From the NCBI RefSeq assembly GCF_001995175.1, contig NZ_MUKN01000007.1, forward strand, positions 25,068 through 89,067: 64,000 nt of DNA, read 5' to 3'. The translations under genes were made by a program, and so were the position numbers. The notes beneath the pieces are model-generated. The model had not been told where the DNA came from and searched no databases. It saw only the letters and a list, made by a program, of their open reading frames with translations. Origin of the DNA: Rathayibacter rhapontici (lineage in GTDB: Bacteria; Actinomycetota; Actinomycetes; Actinomycetales; Microbacteriaceae). Positions 17,686 to 26,597 of the stretch are shown piece after piece. Each line of letters begins with the position of its first letter. The stretch's first letter is position 1.

Positions 17686-17933
17686 GTGATCCGCCTCCTC
17701 GCGCCCGTGTCGTACTTCAGTGAATCATCCCCGTACGGGGGCGGAAGGCTCCAGCAGAGAATCTTCCGCGGGGCCGGAAGAGCGCTTCCACGGCGTCGGC
17801 GCGGGGATTTCCGGGGCCGCCCCCGAGATGGTTGACTGCGAGGACCGACGACTCGCCGACCTCGCGACGAGCGGGCCCGCGGCGGGGCGGAAGCGCTCTC
17901 CGAGATCCCCCTTCGCGCCTGGAGCCCCCCTGG
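17686..17933. promoter_or_regulatory. Divergent regulatory region between the EIIB/ptsH genes and mtlR
   Basis: A 248-base gap. An 11-base inverted pair GGAAGCGCTCT lies at 17779-17789 (minus) and 17889-17899 (plus), and the shorter word GCGGAAG or its complement recurs at 17741, 17763 and 17775. A ribosome site GGAG (17921-17924) precedes the mtlR start by nine bases. The inverted pair is a candidate operator for MtlR itself; that function is inferred from place only. Confidence 0.45.
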
Positions 17934-19853
17934 ATGCCTGACAACCGCGAACGCCTGCTGGAGTACCTCTCCCGCGCGGACGGCTGGGTGACGGCGCACG
18001 AGCTGGCCGACCGGCTCGGGGTGACGACCCGAAGCGTCCGCAGCTACGTCACCGCGGTCAAGAACCAGGCCGCGCCGCTCGAGCCGGTCGAGTCCTCCGC
18101 CAACGGCTACCGTCTCGCCCGCGACGTCTACGCGGCCTTCCTCGAGGCGCAGCGCAGCCGCGACACCGAGCCCGACACTCCGCGCGACCGCCTCTACGCC
18201 GTCGTCCGCCGCCTGGTCGACTCCGACGACGGGCTCGACCTGTTCGCCCTCGCCGAGGACCTCTCGGTCAGCGAGTCGACGGTGGAGGCGGATCTGCGCC
18301 GGGTGAAGTCCCTCGCCGACGAGGCCGGCCTCGCCCTCGCCCGCACCGGATCCTCCGTCCGCCTCGAGGGCAGCGAGGAGGCCCGGCGCCGTCTCATCTC
18401 GCGCATGTTCCGCGACGAGAGCGCCCAGGGCGTCTTCACCCTCGACGACGTGCAGCGCGAGTTCGCCTCCCCCGGCCTCGGCGCCTTCAAGACGGAGCTG
18501 CTCGCAGCGCTCGAGGCGCGCGGCTACTACATCAACGACTACGGCGTGAACAGCGTGCTGCTGCACATCGCCATCGCCGTCGACCGGGTGGCGCGCGGCA
18601 TCGGCGATCCCTCCGGCTCCCGCCCCTCCCCCGGCCGGCACGGCGAGCTGGCGGTCCTCCTGGCCGACCTCGTCGAGCGCCACTTCGCCACGCGGCTGAC
18701 CGACGCGGAGCTCGCGCAGCTCGCGATCCTGATGACCACCCGCGTCGCCACTCCCGGCCAGAACGAGCCGGTCGCCGCCGTCGTCGAGAACTACGTCGAC
18801 CCGGAGGACCTCGCCGTCGTCCGCGCGCTCGTCGCCGACGTCAACCGCGAGTACCTCGTCGATCTCGACGACGAGGGCTTCATCGTGCGCCTGGCGCTGC
18901 ACGTGCGGAACCTGATCGCGCGGGCGTCGGAGGGCGGCTACTCCCGCAACCCGCTGACCCGCTCGATCAAGACCAGCTTCCCGATGACGTACGAGATCGC
19001 CGTCTTCCTCGCCTCGGGCCTCCAGCGTCGCCGCGGGATCCTCGTCAACGAGGACGAGATCGCCTACATCGCTCTGCACGTCGGCTCGTTCCTCGAGCGC
19101 GTCTCGCGGCGCGAGGAGCGGCTGTCCTGCGTCATCGTCTGCCCCAACTACTACGACCTCGCGCACATGCTGCGGCTCCGGGTCGAGCGCTCACTCGGCA
19201 CCGAGGTGGAGGTGCGGTCGCTGATCACCCGGAGCGACGTCGACTGGGACCGCCTGACCGCCGATCTCGTGATCACCACGATCGACGAGCGGCCGTACGC
19301 CGACGACGTCGTGGTGGTGCAGCCGTTCCTGACCGATCACGACGTGGAGGCGGTGCGCCGGGCGATCGCCCGCGTGCGCCGTCATCGCCGCCGGGCGCAG
19401 ATCAAGGACGAGCTGCTGCAGTTCTTCGACGAGTCGCTCTTCTTCCGCAACCTCCACGCGCGCGACGAGTCGGCCATGATCCGGCTCCTCGGCGAGCGGA
19501 TGACCGAGCAGGGCATCATCGACGACGCCTACGTCGAAGGCGCGATCGAGCGCGAGCGGATGAGCTCCACGGCCTTCACCGACAACCTCGCAGTGCCGCA
19601 CGCCATGGCGATGAGCGCACGGCGCACCTCGATCGCCATCGTCGTGAACGACGTGCCCATGCAGTGGGGCGAGCAGAGGGTGAACGTCATCGCCATGATC
19701 GCGTTCGCCTCGGCGGGCCGCAGCACCTTCCAGTCGGTCTTCGACCAGTTCGTCGAGGTCTTCTCGGAGCGCGCGGAGGTGCAGCGCCTCATCCGCCGCT
19801 CCACCGACTTCGGCGCCTTCATCGAAGAACTCGTCCGCGTCTTCGACAGCTGA
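17934..19853 (+). CDS. mtlR: PRD-domain transcriptional activator of the mannitol PTS (BglG/MtlR type)
   Basis: Likely PTS-controlled activator. 639 residues: N-terminal winged HTH (VTAHELADRLGVTTRSVRSYV), second HTH-like region, two PRD domains with phosphorylatable histidines (about 180-390), an EIIB-like domain with Cys403 in VCPNYYD and a mannitol-EIIA-like C-terminus with His556 in LAVPHAM. This order is that of Bacillus MtlR. The frame is open upstream to 17832; the ATG at 17934 is chosen because GGAG lies nine bases before it and the HTH begins at once. Divergent from the PTS genes, followed by a hairpin. Confidence 0.9.
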   Translation: MPDNRERLLEYLSRADGWVTAHELADRLGVTTRSVRSYVTAVKNQAAPLEPVESSANGYRLARDVYAAFLEAQRSRDTEPDTPRDRLYAVVRRLVDSDDGLDLFALAEDLSVSESTVEADLRRVKSLADEAGLALARTGSSVRLEGSEEARRRLISRMFRDESAQGVFTLDDVQREFASPGLGAFKTELLAALEARGYYINDYGVNSVLLHIAIAVDRVARGIGDPSGSRPSPGRHGELAVLLADLVERHFATRLTDAELAQLAILMTTRVATPGQNEPVAAVVENYVDPEDLAVVRALVADVNREYLVDLDDEGFIVRLALHVRNLIARASEGGYSRNPLTRSIKTSFPMTYEIAVFLASGLQRRRGILVNEDEIAYIALHVGSFLERVSRREERLSCVIVCPNYYDLAHMLRLRVERSLGTEVEVRSLITRSDVDWDRLTADLVITTIDERPYADDVVVVQPFLTDHDVEAVRRAIARVRRHRRRAQIKDELLQFFDESLFFRNLHARDESAMIRLLGERMTEQGIIDDAYVEGAIERERMSSTAFTDNLAVPHAMAMSARRTSIAIVVNDVPMQWGEQRVNVIAMIAFASAGRSTFQSVFDQFVEVFSERAEVQRLIRRSTDFGAFIEELVRVFDS

Positions 19854-19855
19854 CC

Positions 19856-19880
19856 CCCCTCCGCTGGCCTTCCGGAGGGG
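19856..19880 (+). terminator. Terminator of mtlR
   Basis: CCCCTCCG (19856-19863), nine-base loop, CGGAGGGG (19873-19880). Starts three bases after the mtlR stop codon. Confidence 0.7.
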
Positions 19881-19948
19881 ATCGGGCTCGAGACAGGATC
19901 GGCTCCGGGTCCCCTTCAGAAGAAGGATCCCCTCCTGAACTCGAGGAG

Positions 19949-20039
19949 CGGGTAGGGTGCCTCGTCGCGGCTCCTGGCTCGGGTCTGGCGGGAGCGCCGC
20001 AGGCGCTCAGGAGGGAGCAGTGACGAGGCACCCCACCCG
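19949..20039. repeat. 91-base cloverleaf-like inverted element between mtlR and map
   Basis: Outer arms CGGGTAGGGTGCCTCGTC (19949-19966) and GACGAGGCACCCCACCCG (20022-20039) pair over 18 bases with one mismatch. Inside are two further stems: CTCCTG (19971-19976) with CAGGAG (20008-20013), and AGCGCC-GCA-GGCGCT (19993-20007). The 267-base gap holds no gene. The design resembles a small non-autonomous mobile or REP-like element, or a structured RNA; I cannot tell which. Confidence 0.5.
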
Positions 20040-20120
20040 ATCCGGTCACCGCTCAGCGCCGCCGCCGCGCGGACCGTCAACGGGTCGGACGCTCTGTGGC
20101 GGCGCTCTCGACCGAGAGAC

Positions 20121-20966
20121 TCAGGCGATCGGCGTCGGCACGATCCCGTACGGAGCGAGCCCGGCGGCTCCCCCGTCGGCGAGCGTCGTCACCCAGATCC
20201 CGTCGCGGTGGACCGCCACGGAGTGCTCCCAGTGCGCTGCCATGCTGCCGTCGACGGTGGCCACGGTCCACTCGTCCTCGAGGACCGAGGTCTCGGCGCT
20301 GCCGGCCGTGACCATCGGCTCGATCGCGACGACGAGTCCGGGCTTCACCTCGGGCCCGCGCTGGCGCACCCGGTAGTTGAACACGGGCGGAGCCTCGTGC
20401 ATCGTGCGGCCGATCCCGTGGCCGATGTAGTCGGTCAGGATCCCGTAGACGCGCCCCGACTTCTCGGCCTCGTCCTCGATGTACTCCTCGATCGCCGCAC
20501 CGACCTCGTTGAGGTGCCGAGCGGACGAGAGGGCGGCGATCCCCCGCCAGAGGGATCCCTCGGTGACCCGGGACAGCTCCTCTCGGGCCGCGACCTCGTC
20601 GGGGCGCGACGGATCGGCCAGCACCAGGGTCATCGCCGAGTCGCCGTTCCAGCCGTCGATCTCGGCACCGCTGTCGATCGAGACGATGTCACCGGGAGCC
20701 AGGACGCGGCCTCCGGGGATGCCGTGCACGACCTCCTCGTTCACCGAGGCGCAGACCGTGTGCCGGTAGCCCGGCACCAGCTTGAAGTTCGAGTGCCCGC
20801 CGAGCGCCACCATCGCCGCTTCGGCGACCGCGTCGAGCTCGAGCGTCGTGACGCCCGGACGGATCGCGGCGCGCACGGCGTCGAGCGACGCGGCGGTCGC
20901 GAGACCGGGAGCGATCATCGACCGCAGCTGAGCGGGTGTCTTGTACAGGGAGGAGCGGAAGCCCAC
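20121..20966 (-). CDS. map: Type I methionine aminopeptidase
   Basis: Removes the initiator methionine from nascent proteins; dinuclear metal enzyme. 281 residues with ligands in SIDSGAEIDGWNGDSA (two Asp), IGHGIGRTMHE (His), AIEPMVT (Glu) and HWEHSVAV (Glu). Start GTG at 20964-20966 (MGFRSSLYKTPAQL). It follows adk by four bases in a secY-adk-map unit. The stop is followed by the structured element that separates it from the mannitol cluster. Confidence 0.96.
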   Translation of the reverse strand: MGFRSSLYKTPAQLRSMIAPGLATAASLDAVRAAIRPGVTTLELDAVAEAAMVALGGHSNFKLVPGYRHTVCASVNEEVVHGIPGGRVLAPGDIVSIDSGAEIDGWNGDSAMTLVLADPSRPDEVAAREELSRVTEGSLWRGIAALSSARHLNEVGAAIEEYIEDEAEKSGRVYGILTDYIGHGIGRTMHEAPPVFNYRVRQRGPEVKPGLVVAIEPMVTAGSAETSVLEDEWTVATVDGSMAAHWEHSVAVHRDGIWVTTLADGGAAGLAPYGIVPTPIA

Positions 20967-20970
20967 GGCG

Positions 20971-21597
20971 TCAGGCGGCCGACGGGTCGTCGACCAGACG
21001 GCCCACGCGGTGGCCCTCGAGCGCGACGACGATGCGGTCGGTGACCTCCTCGACCGGCCCGAGGCCGTCGACGATCACGACGAGCCCGCGGCCCGCGTAG
21101 ACGTCGATCAGCGGAGCGGTCTGCTCCTCGTACAGGGCGAGGCGGCGACGGATGACGTCCTCCGTGTCGTCGCTGCGCTCCTGCTCGAGCGAGCGCTTGA
21201 GCAGTCGCGAGACGACCTCGTCCGGGTCGGCGGTGAGCTGCACGACGGCGTCGAGGCTGTTGCCGTCGGCGGCGAGGATGCGGTCGAGCTCGTCGACCTG
21301 CTCCGTGGTGCGCGGGTAGCCGTCGAGCAGGAAGCCCGTCGAGACGTCCGCCTCCTGGAGCCGGTCGTGCACGATCGCGTTCGTCAGCTCGTCCGGGACG
21401 TAGCGCCCCGCGTCGAGGAACGCCTTCGCCTGGAGGCCCAGCTCGGTCTCGTTCGCGACGTTCATCCGGAAGATGTCGCCGGTCGAGATCGCCGGGACGC
21501 TCAGGATCTCGGAGAGCCGTGAGGCCTGGGTCCCCTTGCCGGCGCCGGGAGGGCCGATCAGCAGGAGACGGAAGCCCACCACCGGGGTCGAGGTCAT
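20971..21597 (-). CDS. adk: Adenylate kinase
   Basis: Interconverts ATP, AMP and ADP. 208 residues with the P-loop GPPGAGKGT at about residues 15-23, the AMP-binding ISTGDIFR, and GFLLDGYPRTTEQ. The LID region is short, without zinc cysteines, as in other actinobacteria. The start ATG at 21595-21597 overlaps the secY stop by four bases (ATGA), so secY and adk are translationally coupled. Confidence 0.96.
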   Translation of the reverse strand: MTSTPVVGFRLLLIGPPGAGKGTQASRLSEILSVPAISTGDIFRMNVANETELGLQAKAFLDAGRYVPDELTNAIVHDRLQEADVSTGFLLDGYPRTTEQVDELDRILAADGNSLDAVVQLTADPDEVVSRLLKRSLEQERSDDTEDVIRRRLALYEEQTAPLIDVYAGRGLVVIVDGLGPVEEVTDRIVVALEGHRVGRLVDDPSAA

Positions 21598-22916
21598 CGG
21601 AGGAGCCCTTCGTAGTGGCGCTGCTGCAGCTGCGAGTCGATCTGCTTCACGGTCTCCAGCCCGACTCCGACGATGATCAGGATCGACGTGCCGCCGAACG
21701 GGAAATTCTGGTTCGCACCGACGAGCGCCAGGGCGACGAGCGGCACGAGCGCGATCAGGCCGAGGTAGATCGAGCCGGGCAGGGTCACGCGGGTGAGCAC
21801 GTAGTTGAGGTACTCGGCGGTGGGACGACCGGCGCGGATGCCGGGGATGAACCCGCCGTAGCGCTTCATGTTGTCGGCGACCTCGTCGGGGTTGAACGTG
21901 ATGGCGACGTAGAAGTACGTGAAGCCGACGATCAGGAGGAAGTACAGCGCCATGTAGAGCGGGTGGTCGCCCTGCGTGAGGTAGTTGGTGATCCAGGTCA
22001 CCCACGCGGGTGCCTCCTGGCCCGCTGCGGGCTGGTTGAACTGCGCGATCAGCGCGGGCAGGTACAGCAGCGACGAGGCGAAGATGACGGGCACGACGCC
22101 GGCCATGTTCACCTTGATCGGGATGTAGGTGTTGTTGCCGCCGTACGTGCGGCGCCCCACCATCCGCTTGGCGTACTGCACCGGGACGCGGCGCTGCGAC
22201 TGCTCGACGAAGACGACGGCGACGACGAGGAGGAGGCCGACGCCGAGGACGAGGAGGAAGGTCTCGAAGCCGCGCGACTGCGCGATCGACCAGAGCGAGG
22301 TCGGGAACTGGGCGGCGATCGACGTGAAGATCAGGAGCGACATGCCGTTGCCGATGCCGCGCTCGGTGATGAGCTCGCCCATCCACATGATGATGCCGGT
22401 GCCGGCGGTCATGGTGATGACCATGAGGAGGATGGAGTACCAGGCGTCGGTGGTGATCAGCTGCGAGCACTCGGGGACGCCGGACGAGCCGAACAGGGCG
22501 CCCGAACGGGCGACCGTGATCAGGGTGGTCGACTGCAGGACACCGAGCGCGATCGTCAGGTAGCGCGTGTACTGCGTCAGCCGGCCCTGGCCGGACTGGC
22601 CCTCCTTGTAGAGGGTCTCGAAGTGAGGGATGACCACGCGCAGCAGCTGCACGATGATCGAGGCCGTGATGTACGGCATGATGCCGAGCGCGAAGATCGA
22701 CAGCTGGAGCAGGGCTCCGCCGCTGAAGAGGTTCACGAGCTCGTAGAGACCGGAGGTCCCCTGGTTGCCGGCGAGGCAGGCCTGCACGGCGCTGAAGCTG
22801 ACGAACGGAGCAGGGATGAAGGATCCCAGCCGGAAGATCGCCACGATCGCGAGAGTGAAGCCGATCTTGCGGCGGAGGTCGGGGGTGCGGAAGATCCGCG
22901 CGATTGCGCCAAACAC
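21594..22916 (-). CDS. secY: Preprotein translocase subunit SecY
   Basis: Channel-forming core of the SecYEG translocon in the cytoplasmic membrane. 440 residues with about ten hydrophobic segments; the family signatures GIMPYITASIIVQLL and GMSLLIFTSIAA are visible. Start ATG at 22914-22916 (MFGAIARIFRTPDLRRK). A long hairpin lies in the gap after rplO, so expression can be tuned separately from the ribosomal genes. Confidence 0.97.
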   Translation of the reverse strand: MFGAIARIFRTPDLRRKIGFTLAIVAIFRLGSFIPAPFVSFSAVQACLAGNQGTSGLYELVNLFSGGALLQLSIFALGIMPYITASIIVQLLRVVIPHFETLYKEGQSGQGRLTQYTRYLTIALGVLQSTTLITVARSGALFGSSGVPECSQLITTDAWYSILLMVITMTAGTGIIMWMGELITERGIGNGMSLLIFTSIAAQFPTSLWSIAQSRGFETFLLVLGVGLLLVVAVVFVEQSQRRVPVQYAKRMVGRRTYGGNNTYIPIKVNMAGVVPVIFASSLLYLPALIAQFNQPAAGQEAPAWVTWITNYLTQGDHPLYMALYFLLIVGFTYFYVAITFNPDEVADNMKRYGGFIPGIRAGRPTAEYLNYVLTRVTLPGSIYLGLIALVPLVALALVGANQNFPFGGTSILIIVGVGLETVKQIDSQLQQRHYEGLLR

Positions 22917-22955
22917 TACCTAAGGTCTCCTGCTCAGTTCTTGGTGCGGGATACA

Positions 22956-23007
22956 GGTCGAGCTTGCCACGCGCTCCCCGGAGGGAGTCGGCGTGACAAG
23001 CTCGACC
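22956..23007 (-). terminator. Attenuator-like hairpin between rplO and secY
   Basis: GGTCGAGCTTGCCACGC (22956-22972) pairs with GCGTGACAAGCTCGACC (22991-23007) over 17 bases with one mismatch; a small inner stem CTCCC..GGGAG adds to it. It starts 15 bases after the rplO stop. It probably reduces read-through from the spc genes into secY-adk-map. Confidence 0.65.
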
Positions 23008-23022
23008 GACAAGCTGCTGGTG

Positions 23023-23556
23023 CTACTTGATGGATCCGCCCGCAGCGACGATCTTCTGCTCAGCGGAGCTGGAGACCTTGTCGACCGCGACGTTCAGCTT
23101 AACCGCAATGTCCCCGTCGCCGAGAACCTTGACCTTCTCGTTCTTGCGAACGGCACCCTTCGCGACGAGGTCGCTGATGGTGACGTCACCGCCCTGAGGG
23201 TAGAGGTCGGCGAGGGCCGAGAGGTTCACGACCTGGTACTCGACGCGGAACGGGTTCTTGAACCCGCGCAGCTTCGGGGTGCGCATGTGCAGCGGCATCT
23301 GCCCACCCTCGAAGCCGATGCGCACCGTGTAGCGGGCCTTCGTGCCCTTGGTGCCGCGACCGGCGGTCTTGCCCTTCGAGCCCTCACCGCGACCGACGCG
23401 GGTCTTGGCCTTCTTGGCTCCCGTGGCGGGACGCAGGTGGTGGACCTTGAGCACGTGCTCCTTGGTCGCCGGAGCGTCGGCCGCGGCCGCGCCCTTCGTG
23501 GAGGTCTTCGCGGGAGTCGTGGACTCCGTCGCGAGGGCCTGGTTCTTGTCAGCCAT
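23023..23556 (-). CDS. rplO: 50S ribosomal protein L15
   Basis: Late-assembly large-subunit protein. 177 residues: an N-terminal extension of about 30 Ala/Thr-rich residues, then [33 protein letters not shown] and the C-terminal fold ending AAGGSIK. Start ATG at 23554-23556 overlaps the rpmD stop by one base (TAATG). Followed by a strong hairpin before secY. Confidence 0.97.
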   Translation of the reverse strand: MADKNQALATESTTPAKTSTKGAAAADAPATKEHVLKVHHLRPATGAKKAKTRVGRGEGSKGKTAGRGTKGTKARYTVRIGFEGGQMPLHMRTPKLRGFKNPFRVEYQVVNLSALADLYPQGGDVTISDLVAKGAVRKNEKVKVLGDGDIAVKLNVAVDKVSSSAEQKIVAAGGSIK

Positions 23557-23738
23557 TAGTCAATCTCCTCGACCTTCACCAGGTGGGCGACGGTCTTCAC
23601 GTATCCGCGGTTCTGAGAGTTGTCCTCGCGGACGACGCTCTGACCGATCTTCCTGAGACCGAGCGAGCGCAGCGTGTCGCGCTGGTACTGCTTCTCGCTG
23701 ATCTTCGACTTGATCTGGGTCACCTTGAGCTGGGCCAT
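23556..23738 (-). CDS. rpmD: 50S ribosomal protein L30
   Basis: 60 residues, [20 protein letters not shown] with the L30 core [15 protein letters not shown]. The frame is open upstream, but the ATG at 23736-23738 overlaps the rpsE stop by one base and gives the family length. Between rpsE and rplO as in other spc operons. Confidence 0.97.
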   Translation of the reverse strand: MAQLKVTQIKSKISEKQYQRDTLRSLGLRKIGQSVVREDNSQNRGYVKTVAHLVKVEEID

Positions 23739-24442
23739 CACTTGCCTGCCTTCGCGCTGGACGCGGCGGCGAGGGCATCGGCCTCGGCACGGACGAGACG
23801 GGCCGGAGCGACCTGGTCGAAGTCGAGACCACGACGGGCGGCAACGGCGCGCGGCTCCTCGAGCTGCTGGAGAGCCTCGACGGTCGCGTGGACGATGTTG
23901 ATGGTGTTCGACGAGCCGAGCGACTTGCTCAGGACGTCGTGGATGCCGGCGCACTCGAGCACGGCGCGGACGGGACCACCGGCGATGACACCGGTACCGG
24001 CGGCGGCGGGGCGCAGGAGCACCACACCGGCCGCGGCCTCACCCTGGACGGGGTGGGGGATGGTCGAGCCGACGCGCGGGACGCGGAAGAAGTTCTTCTT
24101 CGCCTCCTCGACGCCCTTGGAGATGGCGGTCGGGACCTCGCGGGCCTTGCCGTAGCCGACGCCCACCAGTCCGTTGCCGTCGCCGACGACGACGAGAGCG
24201 GTGAAGCTGAAGCGACGACCGCCCTTGACGACCTTCGACACGCGGTTGATGGTCACGACGCGCTCGAGGAACTGGCTCTTCTCGGCGTCACGGCCGCCGC
24301 GGTCGCGGCCACCCTGGTTGCGGTCGCGGCCGCCGCGGCGGGGCTCGCGAGCCTCCTGCTGCGGCTGCGTGGACGCAGCGGTCTCGACGGGGGCCTCCGA
24401 CACGGCGGCGACCTCGGGTTCCTTGTTCTCTGCGGCGCTCAC
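23738..24442 (-). CDS. rpsE: 30S ribosomal protein S5
   Basis: Small-subunit protein at the mRNA entry, important for decoding accuracy. 234 residues: an N-terminal extension of about 50 residues with Arg-Gly-rich repeats ([16 protein letters not shown]), the double-stranded RNA-binding core [20 protein letters not shown], and an extended Ala-rich C-terminus. The long, RGG-like N-terminus is an actinobacterial feature. Overlaps rplR by four bases and rpmD by one. Confidence 0.97.
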   Translation of the reverse strand: MSAAENKEPEVAAVSEAPVETAASTQPQQEAREPRRGGRDRNQGGRDRGGRDAEKSQFLERVVTINRVSKVVKGGRRFSFTALVVVGDGNGLVGVGYGKAREVPTAISKGVEEAKKNFFRVPRVGSTIPHPVQGEAAAGVVLLRPAAAGTGVIAGGPVRAVLECAGIHDVLSKSLGSSNTINIVHATVEALQQLEEPRAVAARRGLDFDQVAPARLVRAEADALAAASSAKAGK

Positions 24443-24810
24443 AGGTTGAGCCCTGCCTCTCGTGCTCCATCGGCGATCGCGGCGACGCGACCGGCGTACT
24501 TGTTGCCTCCGCGGTCGAAGACGACCGCCTCGACACCGGCGTTCTTGGCGCGCTCGGCGACGAGCTCGCCGACCTTGCGGGCCTTGGCGGTCTTGTCACC
24601 GTCGAACACGCGCAGGTCGGCCTCGAGCGTGGACGCCGACGCGAGGGTACGACCCTGCGCGTCGTCGACGATCTGCACGAAGACGTGGCGGGCCGAGCGG
24701 TTGACGACGAGGCGGGGGCGCTCGGCGGATCCGACGACCTTCTTGCGCAGGCGGTCGTGACGACGACCGCGAGCGGCGGACTTGCTCTTTCCTCTGGTTC
24801 CGAGACCCAT
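24439..24810 (-). CDS. rplR: 50S ribosomal protein L18
   Basis: 5S rRNA-binding protein of the central protuberance, with L5. 123 residues with [20 protein letters not shown] and the C-terminal [26 protein letters not shown]. Start ATG 24808-24810, two bases after rplF; its stop overlaps the rpsE start. Confidence 0.97.
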   Translation of the reverse strand: MGLGTRGKSKSAARGRRHDRLRKKVVGSAERPRLVVNRSARHVFVQIVDDAQGRTLASASTLEADLRVFDGDKTAKARKVGELVAERAKNAGVEAVVFDRGGNKYAGRVAAIADGAREAGLNL

Positions 24811-24812
24811 GA

Positions 24813-25349
24813 TTACTTACCGCTCTTTCCGGCCTTGCGGCGAACGACCTCGCCGGCGTAGCGCACGCCCTTGCCCTTGTAGGGCTCGGGCTTGCGGATC
24901 TTACGAATGTTGGCGGCCACCTCACCGACGGCCTGCTTCGAGATGCCGTGCACGGTGAGCTTGTTGTTGCCCTCGACCGTGAACGAGATGCCCGCAGGCG
25001 GGGTGACGACGACCGGGTGCGAGAAGCCGAGCGCGAACTCGATGTCCGAGCCCTTGGCGACGACGCGGTATCCGGTTCCGACGACCTCGAGGCCCTTGGA
25101 GTAGCCCTGCGTGACACCGATGATGTCGTTCGCGATGAGCGTCCGGGTGAGGCCGTGGAGCGAGCGCGACTCGCGCTCGTCATCGGGACGCGAGACCAGC
25201 ACCTGGCTGCCCTCGACGGAGACCTGGATGGGGCTGGCGACCGGGACGGTCAGCTCGCCCTTGGGGCCCTTGACGGTCACGACGGATCCGGCGACGGAGA
25301 CGTCGACGCCCGCCGGGATCTCGATGGGGAGTCTTCCAATACGCGACAT
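24813..25349 (-). CDS. rplF: 50S ribosomal protein L6
   Basis: Near the GTPase-associated centre of the large subunit. 178 residues, [21 protein letters not shown], two repeated L6 folds and the C-terminal signature [24 protein letters not shown]. Six bases separate it from rpsH. Confidence 0.98.
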   Translation of the reverse strand: MSRIGRLPIEIPAGVDVSVAGSVVTVKGPKGELTVPVASPIQVSVEGSQVLVSRPDDERESRSLHGLTRTLIANDIIGVTQGYSKGLEVVGTGYRVVAKGSDIEFALGFSHPVVVTPPAGISFTVEGNNKLTVHGISKQAVGEVAANIRKIRKPEPYKGKGVRYAGEVVRRKAGKSGK

Positions 25350-25355
25350 GAGGGG

Positions 25356-25754
25356 TTACCACACGTAGGCGAGGACTTCCCCACCCACGCCCTTCTTCTC
25401 GGCCTGGCGGTCGGTCAGCAGACCGCTCGAGGTGGACAGGATGGCGACGCCGAGGCCGCCGAGGACGGTCGGGATCTCGGTGGACTTCGCGTAGACGCGC
25501 AGTCCGGGCTTCGAGACGCGCTTGATGCCGGCGATCGAGCGCTCGCGGTTCGGGCCGTACTTGAGGGAGATGGAGAGCGTCGTGCCGACGCGCGCCTCCT
25601 CGACCTTCCAGTCGGCGATGTAGCCCTCGAGCTTGAGGATCTCGGCGATGTGCGTCTTGAGCTTCGAGCCCGGCAGGGTGATGGAGTCGTGGTGCGCGGA
25701 GTTCGCGTTGCGGATTCTGGTCAGCAGATCTGCGACCGGATCAGTCATGGTCAT
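25356..25754 (-). CDS. rpsH: 30S ribosomal protein S8
   Basis: Primary 16S rRNA-binding protein of the central domain. 132 residues ([20 protein letters not shown] ... GEVLAYVW) with the C-terminal signature [20 protein letters not shown]. The ATG at 25752-25754 is used because actinobacterial S8 begins MTMTDP; a second ATG lies at 25746-25748. It is preceded by 258 bases without a gene and a strong hairpin, where some actinobacteria have rpsZ. Confidence 0.97.
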   Translation of the reverse strand: MTMTDPVADLLTRIRNANSAHHDSITLPGSKLKTHIAEILKLEGYIADWKVEEARVGTTLSISLKYGPNRERSIAGIKRVSKPGLRVYAKSTEIPTVLGGLGVAILSTSSGLLTDRQAEKKGVGGEVLAYVW

Positions 25755-25869
25755 GGCTGATGGTGCCTTTCTCGCCTGGTTTCGGCACCCTTTACAAGAG
25801 TGACGACCTGTGGTGTGGGACGGCGCCGACGACGTCGACGCCCATGCGGCCGCGCGAACGCAGGCCAAC

Positions 25870-25888
25870 GAGCCATGGTACATGGCTC
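25870..25888. promoter_or_regulatory. Palindrome upstream of rpsH
   Basis: GAGCCATG-GTA-CATGGCTC, an 8-bp perfect inverted repeat with a three-base centre, about 115 bases before the rpsH start. It has the form of an operator or a small RNA hairpin. A further inverted pair GGTGCC/GGCACC (25762-25767, 25784-25789) sits close to the rpsH start. No promoter was recognised with confidence. Confidence 0.35.
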
Positions 25889-25965
25889 GGGGCCGGCGGT
25901 CGAGGGCCGGTTCTCGCCGCGACTCCCTGCGGAGCACGGCGCCTCGCTGCACGCGGACGTGCAAC

Positions 25966-26001
25966 GAGGTCGGAGGGCGGTTCTCACCGCCCTCCGACCT
26001 C
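25966..26001 (-). terminator. Terminator-like hairpin between rplE and rpsH
   Basis: GAGGTCGGAGGGCGG (25966-25980), six-base loop, CCGCCCTCCGACCTC (25987-26001): a perfect 15-bp stem starting 12 bases after the rplE stop. It divides the spc operon into an upstream (rplN-rplX-rplE) and a downstream (rpsH onward) part. Confidence 0.75.
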
Positions 26002-26012
26002 GGAGGTTCTCG

Positions 26013-26597
26013 CTACGCGTTGTCCGCCGACTTGAACGGGAACCCGAGCTGCTTGAGCAGCGCGCGACCCTCGTCGTCGGTCTTCGCGGTGGTCACGACG
26101 GTCACGTCGAAGCCGCGGACGCGGTCGATGCGGTCCTGGTCGATCTCGTGGAAGATCGACTGCTCCGTGATGCCGAAGGTGTAGTTGCCGTTGCCGTCGA
26201 ACTGGCGGTCCGAGAGACCGCGGAAGTCGCGGATGCGCGGCAGCGCCACCGTGACCAGGCGGTCCAGGAACTCCCACGCGCGGTCGCCGCGGAGGGTGAC
26301 GTGCGCGCCGATCGCCTGGCCCTCGCGCAGCTTGAACTGCGCGATGGACTTGCGGGCCTTGGTGACCTGGGGCTTCTGGCCGGTGATGGCCGTGAGGTCC
26401 TTGATCGCGCCGTCGATGATCTTGCCGTCGCGGGCGGCCTCGCCGACACCGGTGTTCACGACGACCTTGACCAGGCCGGGGACCTGGTGGATGTTGCCGA
26501 AGCCGAACTGCTCCTTGAGCGCCGGGACGATGTCGGCCTGGTACTTGGCCTTGAGCCGCGGCTGAACCTTCGCAGCCGCTGCGGTGGTGTCAGTCAT
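26013..26597 (-). CDS. rplE: 50S ribosomal protein L5
   Basis: 5S rRNA-binding protein that bridges to the small subunit head. 194 residues with [20 protein letters not shown], the [11 protein letters not shown] core and [13 protein letters not shown]. Overlaps the rplX stop by one base. Followed by a terminator-like hairpin instead of rpsN. Confidence 0.98.
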   Translation of the reverse strand: MTDTTAAAAKVQPRLKAKYQADIVPALKEQFGFGNIHQVPGLVKVVVNTGVGEAARDGKIIDGAIKDLTAITGQKPQVTKARKSIAQFKLREGQAIGAHVTLRGDRAWEFLDRLVTVALPRIRDFRGLSDRQFDGNGNYTFGITEQSIFHEIDQDRIDRVRGFDVTVVTTAKTDDEGRALLKQLGFPFKSADNA

